Shown piece by piece: positions 36,036-47,608 of a DNA stretch of 64,000 bases. Position 1 is the stretch's first letter. Every line of letters starts with the position of its first letter. The stretch comes from Pogonophryne albipinna (lineage: Eukaryota; Chordata; Actinopteri; Perciformes; Artedidraconidae). The position numbers were made by a program, and so were the translations under genes. The notes under the pieces are model-generated. The model did not search any database. It saw only the letters and a program-made list of their open reading frames with translations, and was not told where the DNA came from. The DNA lies in contig JAPTMU010000089.1 of assembly GCA_028583405.1 (NCBI GenBank), forward strand, positions 373,501-437,500. The letters are read 5' to 3'.

Positions 36036-38735
36036 TTAATCACCTTCTGGTCAGAAAATAACAAATATACAAGCTTAAACCAAAGTTGTGTTATTTAATA
36101 AAGAGTTATAGCATTTAACAGAATCAATCCTATTTCCATCTGGAAAGGACAGATAACCTGTTCCACTGATGTAGCACAAGCATCTGACCAAGTTACACAG
36201 AAAAGCAATGACTTTGCTCAGGAAGAAAGAGCAAAAGATGGGAGGGTGAACAGCCAATGAAATTCTACATTACAGGGTATTGAATATTCGTGGCTAGACA
36301 GGGGTTAAGTGATATTAATTTTCCTGACAATGGTCACAGTGGCACCTTCGGTCTGTTGAATGATAACAAAAGGAAGCCAGTCTGTATTGAAGGTGGGAAG
36401 AAGCTTGGGAGTGATAGCCGTAGCTTACCTAAAACTGAAACTGGGTAAAAACCCAAGAAAGAATGTATATAATTGTAATTAAATTAGACTTAATGATACA
36501 TTTACTACAACAGTTCCCAACCTTTTTTGTCTCGTGTACCCCTTGAGCTGGTTTCCATTCTATAAGAACCCCCTCACTCATCTGTTATAATTCTCCTACA
36601 TTTCTCCGTGTATTAAACCCTTTGTGGTCGTGCTTAACCCAACTGCTCCTAAATGAAAATCACTTGTAAAACTCACATTCAATAAAAATGCATTTAAACT
36701 TGAAATGTACATTTATTTTCACAGCAAAAATCACAGTGTATATTGTACTCTATAAGAGTACATTTAACACCAGTTTCGGGGTGTATATAGGTCCAAGAGT
36801 TTGGTGTTCTCTGAACACTGTCAAAAGAGTAAAATATAAACTCCAAATAAAGAGTTAGATTTGAACACTTTGGGAGTCAAAATATACTCTATAACTGGTA
36901 CTTTTTTGACACTGTTTGAGTGCTTTCCAACACGTGCAGTGTAAACCCAGAACCCTCAGAGAGTTAAAATGTACTCTTAGTCAGTCTTTTAGTGTCACTG
37001 TGCAGAGCTGATTATTCAACACTTTGAGAGAGAAAATACTCCATGGTCATTTCACACTGTGTCAGTGCTGGTTAGCTGATGTACACCAAACAAACAATTT
37101 TGGGGTGAATCATTAACACTTCAGGAAATAAAGTACACATCAGATTCTTGAAAACATGTTTATTTTCAAAAACGTGATTTTGATATGTTTTAAATATAAC
37201 ATCTAATCAGTAGCAACATCAAACAACCCACACAATACATTGGTCAGGTGAGCATTTGTACAGTTGCTCATTAGGCCTCTTTAGCCTGGGGAAACACTTT
37301 AGAGGTCATCGTTCCAAAATCCTGTTACAACAAATGGACAACGTGGAATACCATACACTAGTGCTAATGTAACATGTTGAATTACTGTAACAGAGTATTC
37401 CTACACTCTGGTACTTATTTTCCTCTAGTAAAGGATCTGAGTACTTCTACTGAAGTACAAGATCTGAGTACTTTTCCCATCTCTGTAGTCATTACAATGA
37501 GAAAGAAAACAATGTTAACTTAGCATCTCCAAAACAAGGAGAAAGTTAAGTTGATAAATGGAAAAAAATGCTTAAAAGATTATATTAGAAGTTTTATTAA
37601 GAAATACTTCATAAATATAAGCAGACTCACAATAATTAAGAAAAGTATCTTGTTTTTTTTTTTTAAATGTGTTAGCCTACAGTATTTCTACAAAAATGAA
37701 AATGTTCATTAATACAGTACAACTTATTGCTTATGAGAAAGAAAAAGATGTCCAGACTCCTGTCGCCATCTGGTGGTGAAGAGAAGAGCAAAGAGGGCAA
37801 ACACCTGTCTGCAAGGTTTCTATTTCATGTTCAGAAGCAAATCATTGTGTTGTTTTATTGCAGTGTATAAAAGGTTAAACAATAACAAAGCACTTATATG
37901 TAAATACTGATTAGAACAACGACTGGACTTTATACTTGGTTTGTGTATATGTGAATCTACAACAATAATTAAAATGTGCACTTAGTTGTGTTAACAAATA
38001 CAACCAAACTCAAATATGCACTCACTGCAGTTCTTATAGAATAAATATTGATTTCAAGTCTTGTTTCTTTTGTATATTGTGTCCAAAGAACAGGGATATA
38101 TCATAACTATGCAATATGTCACGAGTAATTATGGATAAGGAAATACTTTTTTAATTACAGTGTATATTTAGTCAATTATATTTTGCCACCAATGCGTTTT
38201 TTGTCCATTGCAGAGAGCAGAATTAAAATCCTTCAGCGTAGAAATGTACCCAAGTACAGAAATAGAAACAAAGCAAGTCCTGGACCTGAAGCTCATCAAA
38301 CCAAAAGGTACAAACTGGTTCATCAACACTTTGACCAAGAGAGATAAACAATGTTTTTAATCTTGTATTCATGAGTTTATTTGATCAACTTGGAAAATAC
38401 GATGCATTTATATACAGTATGTATGTATGTGTGTGCGTGCGTGCGTGCGTAAGTGCGTGCGTGTGTGTGTGTAAGCATGCACGGATCATTCCATGGGAAA
38501 AAAAGGCCATCTTTTGAGGGATGTGTTTGATGTGTCTTTGAAGAGCTGCTTGATTACTCAAAAACAAAAAACATCTGTTAGTGTGTTTATGCACCTGGCT
38601 GCCAAAGAGAAACATGCAGTTTGACCAAGGGCTTTCTTTAGTGAGCAGAGAAGGAGAAAACACCTGGAGCAAAGAGAAGGAACTCAAATGAAGGAGCATG
38701 TCAGTGCAGAGGAGACTTCAGAAGTAATCTTGTAG

Positions 38736-38963
38736 CCTTCTTCTGCCAGCGAGCTGCAGGACTCATCTGAAGAAGACACAAGGTTCGAGGGGGGGTCTGA
38801 CACTGAATGCTCTCTGGAGTCCAGCCTTTCTTTGAGTTCCTCTGACCCTTCCTCTGAAAGTGGAGAGGACACTGAGGGTCCCGTCCACAGTGAGGGGACA
38901 GAGAAGAACGGAGGTCGTTCTCCCAGGAGCTGGGGAAAACCATGGTGTCCTCACAGATTGTGA
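38736..38963 (+). other. Acidic serine-rich reading frame, possible exon
   Basis: It follows a possible acceptor (TCTTGTAG). The frame reads 75 codons with PSSASELQDSSEEDTRF, then SLESSLSLSSSDPSSESGED, then KPWCPHRL and a stop. Acidic serine-rich N-termini occur in many proteins, including piggyBac-derived ones, and there is no diagnostic domain. The segment is absent from duplication copy 2, where the sequence jumps from the equivalent of 37759 to 38971. Confidence 0.3.
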
Positions 38964-39226
38964 GAAGAAAGCCCCCCGTGGTGGAGGATGGTGGGCCGGA
39001 CAAATATATTATATTATATATAATATATATTTATATATTTGTACATATTTAAGAAGTACAATATAAGCCGAGCACACATTTTATTTGTGGGCCGTATTCT
39101 ATTCTACTTTTTTTATTTGCTGAGGTTTGGAGACCCCTGATGTAGAGTCATCTCTGGGATTAAACTGTCCCTGAGACACGTGTGCAGAGATGTGCTAAAA
39201 ACACATGTTGTAATGAGAGCATCGTC

Positions 39227-40226
39227 NNNNNNNNNNNNNNNNNNNNNNNNNNNNNNNNNNNNNNNNNNNNNNNNNNNNNNNNNNNNNNNNNNNNNNNNNN
39301 NNNNNNNNNNNNNNNNNNNNNNNNNNNNNNNNNNNNNNNNNNNNNNNNNNNNNNNNNNNNNNNNNNNNNNNNNNNNNNNNNNNNNNNNNNNNNNNNNNNN
39401 NNNNNNNNNNNNNNNNNNNNNNNNNNNNNNNNNNNNNNNNNNNNNNNNNNNNNNNNNNNNNNNNNNNNNNNNNNNNNNNNNNNNNNNNNNNNNNNNNNNN
39501 NNNNNNNNNNNNNNNNNNNNNNNNNNNNNNNNNNNNNNNNNNNNNNNNNNNNNNNNNNNNNNNNNNNNNNNNNNNNNNNNNNNNNNNNNNNNNNNNNNNN
39601 NNNNNNNNNNNNNNNNNNNNNNNNNNNNNNNNNNNNNNNNNNNNNNNNNNNNNNNNNNNNNNNNNNNNNNNNNNNNNNNNNNNNNNNNNNNNNNNNNNNN
39701 NNNNNNNNNNNNNNNNNNNNNNNNNNNNNNNNNNNNNNNNNNNNNNNNNNNNNNNNNNNNNNNNNNNNNNNNNNNNNNNNNNNNNNNNNNNNNNNNNNNN
39801 NNNNNNNNNNNNNNNNNNNNNNNNNNNNNNNNNNNNNNNNNNNNNNNNNNNNNNNNNNNNNNNNNNNNNNNNNNNNNNNNNNNNNNNNNNNNNNNNNNNN
39901 NNNNNNNNNNNNNNNNNNNNNNNNNNNNNNNNNNNNNNNNNNNNNNNNNNNNNNNNNNNNNNNNNNNNNNNNNNNNNNNNNNNNNNNNNNNNNNNNNNNN
40001 NNNNNNNNNNNNNNNNNNNNNNNNNNNNNNNNNNNNNNNNNNNNNNNNNNNNNNNNNNNNNNNNNNNNNNNNNNNNNNNNNNNNNNNNNNNNNNNNNNNN
40101 NNNNNNNNNNNNNNNNNNNNNNNNNNNNNNNNNNNNNNNNNNNNNNNNNNNNNNNNNNNNNNNNNNNNNNNNNNNNNNNNNNNNNNNNNNNNNNNNNNNN
40201 NNNNNNNNNNNNNNNNNNNNNNNNNN
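39227..40226. other. Assembly gap of 1000 N
   Basis: Exactly 1000 undetermined bases, a round number that suggests a placeholder rather than a measured size. The left side ends in the sequence that in copy 2 lies 12 bp before the cox5a stop codon. The right side starts in a DIRS-like coding fragment and a 17-base G run at about 40260. Confidence 0.98.
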
Positions 40227-40390
40227 GGACAGGAGTGTTTCCTGTATCCCATTGAACTGTGGGGGGGGGGGGGGGGGAGAGGCGAAGTGCAGGACGTATC
40301 CTCTGCTGATCAGCCTGCTCATCCATCTGTCCATCAGACCCACGCGCTGCCACTCTGAGAAAACCTCTGAGAGCGGGCGCACGTGCTCGA
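40227..40390 (-). pseudogene. DIRS-like retrotransposon fragment (start of RT region)
   Basis: Read on the minus strand one frame gives LSEVFSEWQRVGLMDRWMSR, then LISRGYVLHFAS, prolines from a G/C run, and FNGIQETLLS, running into the gap. The pattern W-x-x-x, then W-x-x-x-x-I-x-x-G-Y-x-x-x-F, then P-P-x-F-N-G, is that of the segment just before the reverse transcriptase of DIRS1-like tyrosine-recombinase retrotransposons in fish. The rest of the element would lie in the gap. This is a call by family pattern on about 50 residues. Confidence 0.55.
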
Positions 40391-40626
40391 GATGTGTTTT
40401 TGGTCGTCATGGTGATGAGCCACGCCAGAGCCCCTGCCGCCGCTGCCCGTGAGGCCGCGGGGGCCTCCACACGCTGCGTCTCACTCCGACTCTCATCATG
40501 AGGCGCGTACACGCTCAGGGGATGGATGGAGGTGTGTGCAGTGCTGCCCACATGAAGCGTTATAACGGCGCTCATGGTTTTATTAAGGCCGTGTGTACGA
40601 GGCGTATCTCGGACAGAGGAATGCTG

Positions 40627-40790
40627 CGAGCTCTGCAGGTTATAAACCGAGGTTAAAACCGGCAGGCATCTGCAGCGAGCCCTGCTGTCTACTTAATCAA
40701 CAGATTAGTGGCAGCCGGCTTACTTAGCGAGCTCTGCAGTTTATTAACCGATAGGTTAAAACCAGCAGAATTCTGCAGCGAGCCCTGACG
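40627..40790. repeat. Imperfect direct repeat
   Basis: Two copies of a GCGAGCTCTGCAG, GGTTAAAACC(G/A)GCAG, CTGCAGCGAGCCCTG unit start at about 40627 and 40727. They may belong to the terminal region of the DIRS-like element. Confidence 0.6.
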
Positions 40791-40859
40791 CCGTGGCGCT
40801 GCGGGCGCTGCCGCTGGGGCCACTCAGCAATTACTCCCTACTTTATGAAGGATTTAAAA

Positions 40860-43800
40860 ACAGAAGTCATTTCGTATGTCCATCCGAAAGCCCTCCTATG
40901 GTAATCACTATGGCACAATGGTGAAATCAATAATTTATAGATTGGAATACTATATTTGGCTTGGCACCAGCTCTCCCTTTAGCTTATCCATACAAATAAA
41001 GATTTGTCTATAGAGTGGTTCCTAAAATTATCCTTTTAATGGTGATCTATATTGTAACAAATGAGAACAGTACTTTATTCACAGGTGAATAAAAATGTCT
41101 TGAAGAATATTTGTTAACATGATGAAAAGATTGAAGCATACGGTTCTACTCTGTCCCCCTTTATCCCTCAGTGTGTTTTAGGATGATTTTCTCACTTTAC
41201 TTTAATAGTTTCCTCTTTACTGCTATTTTTAATTTACCAATTGATCAATTCATGGTTACAACTTTTTCTTCACTTATTTATCAAGTCAATTCAAGTTCTT
41301 TAAATGTGCGCTTATAATAAGTGTGTTTATGTGTAAACTCACTCATTCCCGTTGATTCCCTTCCCCTCTCCTCTGGTTTATCTCAAGCCGTGATCCCTGG
41401 CCACCTCACATTCTCGACCAACTCCCTGATTCTGACTCCTCCCCCTTTGTCCATCAGCTGTCACTCTTTGAGGCAGCCATCTGCCCAGCTACATCTGCAG
41501 CCCCCTCATGCCACTGTTGTTGCACTGCTTTGCACTTCATCTCCTCCTTCACAGTCTCTCTTGCTTTATGGAGGGCGGATTCTGCTCTCATGTCCCACAC
41601 TTTGCTCTTGTGCCAAATCTTGTGGCTCAGCTTGGAACTTCATGCCCTGTCTGAGGGACTGATGAGAGTAGATCTCTGCCTGTCAGCAAGCTGTTTGGTT
41701 CTGGATGCCACAGGTGGAGATAGTTCTGGATGCAGTTCTTATTGTTGTTGTTTGGTTCAGCTCTGGTTCTCTGTCTGGTCTATTGAGAAGGAGCAGTGTC
41801 CTGGTTGGGATAGGCCTTTGATTGTTCAAGCGGATCGGGTCTTAGCCGTCTGACATGCAGAGAGAGAGAGTCCAGGTCTCGGGACGCATTACCTATAGGA
41901 ATTCTAGCACACTGAGGTTAAATAAATCCAACCCTTTCCACTCTGTCTCTTTTCTAATCATACTATTGGTCTTAGTAGTTAACTGCCATCTAAACAACAC
42001 AATTAAGGTCTACTAATGATATTACAAAAACTCCCTCTAATAATCGTTTCGTCCATTGGACATATTTACCCAAACTCAGTTTCTCAACACCCACATGTTT
42101 CCAGCATCGCATTATTCCACACACTACGAAAGAACCCCTCCGCATTCAAAAATCCCACTGCTATCTAGCACCAATTGTAAAGTTGCAGAGCACACTAATC
42201 AGATCACAGTAATGTAATTTGACCCAAGTGTAGGCCCTATTTCGTTCCTAAAAATGTTAGCAAAACACCAAACTCCAACTACAACATTTATAGATAAATT
42301 AATTTAGCAAAATGAAATCTTATGTAATTCAAAATGTGATAAAAGAACAATGATTTGTCTTACACAAGATTGTGGTCTAACAGAATGACTCTTGACCTCA
42401 TGGGGTCAAATAAATTGGATGCTGATCATCCCTAACATGTGGCCTGAAGAACAAAAGGAGCTCTTAACATTAACACAATGGACTCTCAGAGATGAGATCT
42501 AGCCATGAGGTGGCTGACTTTAAAATGAACTGTGACAAATAAACCACATGCTTGTGGGTACATTATAGTTCAGAAATATAACAAAACAACACTACATTAA
42601 AACAATAACCACTCAAATGAGCCTTGGTGAAAAGCATGAAAAACAAAACAACTTAATCTACTCTCATTGTTCGTGTACATCTTTACTCCAACTATTTCAC
42701 CATCTAGTATGCCAACTGGCTGTGTCAACTAGCTTAGCAGTATAGCACTGGCCTCATGTGAGTGGGGAAGGGGAGGGGAACACTCAACACATGTGCAGAT
42801 ATAAACCACACTGCTTGGAGACTGAGTTCAATAAAAATTAAACCATACGACTTGTAGTCTAGTTTCAATAAAAGATGTAACCAGCCAAAGCCAGTTCATA
42901 ACACTTAGAGCTGAACTTCACTGTTGTATGATCAATACAACTCCTAAATAACATTACAATATATATTTCTTACAGTGAGTTTGTATTAATGTTTAACAAA
43001 TTATCCTCTTTTTATGTCTAATCTAGGTGGAATAATCCACTATCATATTTAAATTGAATTGAACCTTAACCTCTATAGTACTTCATATACTCAGTAAACC
43101 TCTTTTTACTTTCCCTCAACGTTACTGTATGCAATTAAGTTCCTCTTGAAATATCATTAAGTAAAATTCTCAGTTAATGACAAATACCACGAAATTCACA
43201 ATGCAATGCAATAGTAACAATCAGTTCTCAAAACTTCTCATTAAAACCACAATGTGACGTAACTGTATCCCTCAAAAACTATGCTAAAACAACAAATTAT
43301 AGTTTCTTATTTATTTCAATATCTACCACCTCCAATCACACATTGATTTATTAATTCTCAATGTTATTCACTCCAACTTCAGATCAGTCGTTGATCTTTC
43401 ACTCCTTGCTTTAAATTCAACGCTCAACAGCCATTTTCCAGGCATTAGAGAAAAAGAACAAGCAGTCACACTTGGGGCTGCTGCTTCAGCAATTAGAGTA
43501 AAAATGGGGAGAAAGGGGGGCTTTCTTGAAACCAGGTGCTTCCATTATGACTTCGCATGTCTTTATCTGACTAAGGCTATTCTGTGTTCAATAATATATC
43601 CTATTAATTCACAAGCACATACATCTATCCTCCACGCTGTCTGTTCAGCTTTTTAAGATGCGATATTTCTTCAACAGAATGGGCGTTAAACGCAACAGAA
43701 CAAGACAGTGAGAAATCCGTTAATTTCAATGGCTTTTGAAGTTCGCGTTTCTCCTCTTGGATTCTTAACATATAATACAACTGCAGGGCTCCTATGAGAC

Positions 43801-44100
43801 TGGAAAGCATTATTCTGGTTTGTTCTGGATGGAGTCTTTAGAAAACCACTGAACTTCCCCGATGGGTTTGCCGTCTCGATTTCTGAAAAAACCCACGGGG
43901 CCTTTCACCTTCGTCTTACACTCCTCATCGCTTCACGTGTAGCTAACGAGTTTAGCCGTATGATTCTGAAAAACCTACGGGGCCTTTCACCGTACTCTTA
44001 ACACCTCATTGCTTTATTTATTTATAACTTACCTACCTATAGTAAACTATGCATTGCATTCTTACCGTAATCCAAAACACTGTGAATGTCCTTGACAACT
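40860..44100. other. Sequence without recognised gene
   Basis: AT-rich for most of its length. Frames at 41321-41853 (+) and 43625-43810 (-) have no recognised domain. Near 43880 and 43963 there are two copies of a TTCTGAAAAA, ACGGGGCCTTTCACC unit about 83 bp apart. Confidence 0.45.
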
Positions 44101-44189
44101 TCAAAAATTTAGTTTAGTTCAGCCAATCACAGATTTTTGATATAAAACAGGCATCTGTTTTTACCTTTTTCGTTGTCAGAGCCCTGTTG

Positions 44190-44673
44190 TCAGTTGTCAA
44201 AGATATTCTTGGTGCGGACACCTGGACCCAATGCGGTCGCCTTAGAGGGCGAAGCCATATAAGAAATAGAACGGACACTTTTATATCTATTCTCAATACA
44301 GATTTTTCTAACACCACAGTGTCAAATTCCCTGTGTAAACATATGCAATCCAAGTCATCTGTGAACAGTTTATTTTCAAGCTCTTCAAGCTCATGACAAC
44401 ATATGTTCATAAGAGGATTGTCCATGGCTACACACCGATCGGAAGTACACCATTCATGTACAGGTCTCCCTACTCGCCCCCCCGAATCAATTGCACGAGT
44501 AAAGGGATCGTCTCCAGCAAGATCACCGTGCTGTTCATCCTCATCGTCACTGTCCCTGGATTCCTGACGGTTCTCCTGACTTGGCTGTTTGACTGAATTC
44601 CCCCATCCAATCTCTCCACATTGCTCAAAACTTCTTCCTCGGCTGACGAGTCCGAACTCAAATACTCCGCCAT
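44190..44673 (-). pseudogene. P2X7-like intracellular-domain protein, frameshifted
   Basis: The ATG at 44673 opens MAEYLSSDSSAEEEVLSNVE. After a frame shift near 44600 the next frame is open: an acidic stretch (RQESRDSDDEDEQ), then PVHEWCTSDRCVAMDN, CCHELEELENKLF, DLDCICLHREFDTVVL and a KSVLRI block. The order W-C-x-x-x-x-C-x-x-M, C-C-x-E, C-I-x-x-x-x-x-F-x-x-V-x-L, V-L is that of the cysteine-rich cytoplasmic (ballast) domain of P2X7 receptors, which in teleosts also exists as many stand-alone P2X7-like proteins. Another shift follows LRI, and the end (VRSISYMASP, LGPGVR) is degraded up to a TGA at 44190. Without transcripts I treat it as a pseudogene. Confidence 0.55.
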
Positions 44674-44996
44674 GTTTTCGTCGAATGAGCTGTTCGTGTA
44701 TTTACAAAATTTACAAAGTGAACGCATAGATGACGTCACGACCTAGTTTTTTCGGATCATGTGACTACTGAAAATGGCCAAAATGGCAGCTGCCTGACGG
44801 AATATACAGGTTTTGATAAAAAAGAGCTATAAAATCATTATTTACCGGGAATAACGCTGATTTCTTCAGGGTATGGTTTAAACATAATGTTTTCACTAAA
44901 TTACTGAAGTTTTATAACTATCAAATGACTGGAGCCTTCCTTTAAGAAACATCTTCAACTTGATAACACATGCACAGCATTTAGCCAGCCACGTGC

Positions 44997-46622
44997 TTAA
45001 TGTCCGTAGGTGAACTCTGATATGTAGGACAGCTGCCGCTGCTGACGTGCCGACCAAGGCTCCGCCACTTTTGACATGGCGAAGGTGAGCGGCTTGTGGT
45101 CGACAAACGCCGTAAATTCACGGCCTTTCCAGCATGAAACGGAAGTGCCGCACGGCCAAATAAAGTCCAAGGAGCTCTCGGTCAAAGGCGCTGTACCTGC
45201 GTTTTTCTGGGCGTCAGCTGGCGGCTGAAAAAGGCGAGCGGCTGCCAAGCGCCCTCCACCCACTGCTCGTGCACCGCGCCAACCGCGTAGTCCGTCGCGT
45301 CCGTGGTGATGGAGATGGGAGCTGTAGATGATGGGTGTGCCAGCGAAGCCGCCTGAGCCAACGCGGTTTTCACCTCAGCAAAAGCGACGTCCGTCTCTGC
45401 TGTCCAGTCGATCGCCTGGACGGGGGTCTTGCCTTTCAACGCTTCATACAGCGGCCGCATGATGTGTGCGGCCCGGGCGATGAAACGGTGGTAGAAGGTC
45501 ACCATCCCCAGAAACTCACGGAGCAACCGGGCTGTGAGCGGGCGAGGAAAAGCCGCAAACAGCCTCCACCTTCGCTGGCAGAGGTGCCGCTACGCCCTTG
45601 GTGACGCGATGCCCCAGGAAATCGATGTCCGACACCCCGAACTGGCACTTTGCAGGATTGATGATTAATCCGTGTTCGTTGAGCCGCGTGAAAAGGGCTC
45701 GGAGGTGGGACAGGTGCTCCTGCACAGAAGCGCTGGCGACGAGTATGTCGTCGAGGTAGACAAACACAAACGGCAGGTCCCGCAGCACCGAATCCATCAG
45801 GCGCTGGAACGTCCTGAGCGGCATTCTTGAGTCCAAAAGGCATCCGCAGGAACTCAAAAAGTCCAAATGCGGCGGACAATGCCCAGGAGCTCCATGGTTG
45901 CGAACTCCGCCCTCGCTACAGCCAGCTTAGAAGGGTTCAACCGCCGTGCCCTGGCGTAGACAGGAGGCCCCTCGGTAGTGACGTGGTGCTCCACGCCATG
46001 CTTAGTGGTAAGCGCAGAGAAGGTGGGCAGCGACAGGTCTGGAAACTCGGCCAACAGTCTGAGAAACGTGTCTTGCCCCTGACAGCGAGCCTGACAGCCC
46101 GTCGTACGCTGCGCTGCCAAGTGTGCACACGAGGGAAGAAAACGTTAAGGCATCAACCAAACGCCTATTCTTAACGTCCACTAAGAGTCCATGAGCACAC
46201 AAAAAATCCGCTCAGAGGAGGGGAAAAGAAATGTCCGCTGTCACAAAATCCCAGCTGAAACGCTGTCCTCCGATGCACAAACACATAGGCCTCACGCCGT
46301 ACGTGCGAATGGGACCGCCGTTAGCCGTCGTCAATCGCGGTCCGTGCCCACCACGGGTGACGTCTTCACTCGACGCTGGAACTACGCTCCGTTGAGCGCC
46401 CGTGTCACACAGAAACAGGCTCCCCGAAACGCTGACGAAGAGGAGCCTGCACGTGCCGCCGACGCTCAGGGCCACTACTGAGCGCCGGCCCCTTCGTTTC
46501 CCGGGGGTTTGTAGCTGCACGGAGCGATGCATTTCTTCGCCATTGTCCCGAAACGTGCGTGGTAAAAGCACTCTCCGGTGTCTCCACGCCGGCTCGATAC
46601 AGCCGTGTTCGGCCTCCGCCAC
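44997..46622 (-). pseudogene. Gypsy pol (protease, RT, RNase H), broken
   Basis: The protease is marked by FLCDTGAQRSVVP near 46400. The RT start reads ARRLNPSKLAVARAEFATME, LLGIVRR, then jumps to FGLFEFLRMPFGLKNAAQ. The intervening fingers and first palm block (roughly 70 residues in related elements) are missing. The catalytic VYLDDILVAS follows, then FLGHRV, REFLGMVTFYHRFI (connection), ISITTDATDYAVGAV (RNase H) and FVDHKPLTFAM, with LSYISEF at the truncation. Several frame shifts. The element cannot transpose by itself. Confidence 0.85.
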
Positions 46623-46624
46623 GC

Positions 46625-47185
46625 TTACTTGACTGCTGATGGGCCGCTGAGCGTCGCGGCTAACGTCTCTGCACTGGGCTGTTGTGTAGCCAGGAAAAAA
46701 CGATCCGCTTCCTCAGCCAAGGCACGGGGCTCCATGACAGGCGTGTTGGCCAGCGCCGTCTGGACCCGGGGAGGCAAGTGATGCAGGAAAATCTCCGTGA
46801 ATAAAATCCGGGGATCTTCCCCCCCTAGCAGATTTAGCATTTTCTCCATTAGCTGAGATGGCTTGCTGTCTCCTAGGCCTTGAATGTCAAGCATCTGGCG
46901 GGCCCTCTTCTTAGCAGATAAGCTAAATGTCTTAAGGAGAAGGGCCTTAATCGCCTCATATTTGCCATGGTGTGGGTGGTCTGCGATAAATCCAACCAAC
47001 CTGGACGACGTGGAGCTTCCCAGCGCTGCTACAACATGGTAGTATTTCAGGTCCCCGTCACGGACCTGTCGGCAGGCGAAGTGCGCCTCCACGTGTGCGA
47101 ACCATGCCTCCGCGGCGTGCTCCCAAGAATTCCGGCAGCTTTACGAAAACATCGCGCTCAACCATGTTCGTTAAGTTTCCGGAAA
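46625..47185 (-). pseudogene. Gypsy gag (capsid region)
   Basis: The start is an ATG at about 47164 (MVERDVFVKLPEF). A frame shift follows near 47120. The capsid part reads EAHFACRQVRDGDLKYYHVV, ALLLKTFSLS, ARQMLDIQGLGDSKPSQLME, FLHHLPPRVQTAL and EEADRFF, the usual order of the Gag of fish Ty3/gypsy elements. It forms the particle shell in intact elements. A decayed zinc knuckle may follow at about 46540. Broken by frame shift. Confidence 0.8.
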
Positions 47186-47212
47186 CTATTTCAGAAAAGT
47201 CGGGGTCACCAG

Positions 47213-47417
47213 TGTAGTGCCGTGAAAAGGGAGTCGGAGGCGTTGTATTAAGAATTGACTTCCACACTTTATTATTCATTAAACTCTCGGAGGTTAATAC
47301 ATGAACTGCTCTGCATGACAAGCTAGCAGGAATGATTAGCTACAGCTCAGTGTTCCCACTAAAGGGTCCGTGTGGCAATACAAGAGGTGAATTATGGTCC
47401 AACATGGTGTCACCACA
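47213..47417 (-). repeat. 5' LTR of the gypsy element
   Basis: On the minus strand it runs from TGTGGTGACACC to CGGCACTACA, 205 bp with TG...CA ends. The next bases, CTGGTGACCCCGAC, contain a TGG-starting site typical of tRNA primer binding. No partner LTR remains to confirm the borders. Confidence 0.65.
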
Positions 47418-47608
47418 ATAGCACATTTAAAAGCGATTTTGGTCGCGCCAAAGTGCTCTACATGTAATAAAAACACATTACTACAATCACAATAAAAGAC
47501 AATTATTGACAACAGAAATATAAAAAACTAAAACACAGGGAATAGTCAGGTGTCATGCTCCGCTCTGACTAAGGCCAGAGAGAAGAAGTGTGTCTTTAGT
47601 GTCTAGTG

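Larger units (their letters stand above)
31723..39226 (+). repeat. Segmental duplication, copy 1
   Basis: From ATAGCACATTTAAAAGCG onward this segment matches 47418-54362 in direct orientation with few substitutions. It runs on to the last base before the N gap (ATGAGAGCATCGTC). Private to copy 1 are the MITE at 32404-32793 and the stretch 37760-38970. The segment contains repeats but no recognised intact gene, apart from the sequence corresponding to the cox5a 3' region at its right end. Confidence 0.9.
44986..47417 (-). mobile_element. Truncated Ty3/gypsy retrotransposon
   Basis: On the minus strand the order is 5' LTR (47417-47213), a primer-binding-site-like TGGTGACCCCGAC, gag, protease, RT with an internal deletion, and RNase H. 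It then stops abruptly at about 44986. Integrase and the 3' LTR are missing. The left flank is the repeat stretch also found at 30490-30530; the right flank is the first base of duplication copy 2. Confidence 0.88.

Noticed and set aside
36510..36600. hAT end (AGTTCCCAACCTTTTTTG)
   Set aside because: It resembles Charlie-type ends, but no partner end or target duplication was found, so it is not listed as an element.
39113..40575. Long reading frames spanning the gap
   Set aside because: They are made almost entirely of undetermined bases; only about 120 codons on the right side are real, and only a DIRS-like stretch in them is recognisable.
41321..41853. Serine/leucine-rich frames of 107-113 codons
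   Set aside because: Overlapping frames of similar length, no domain, and no match to a retroelement that I recognise.
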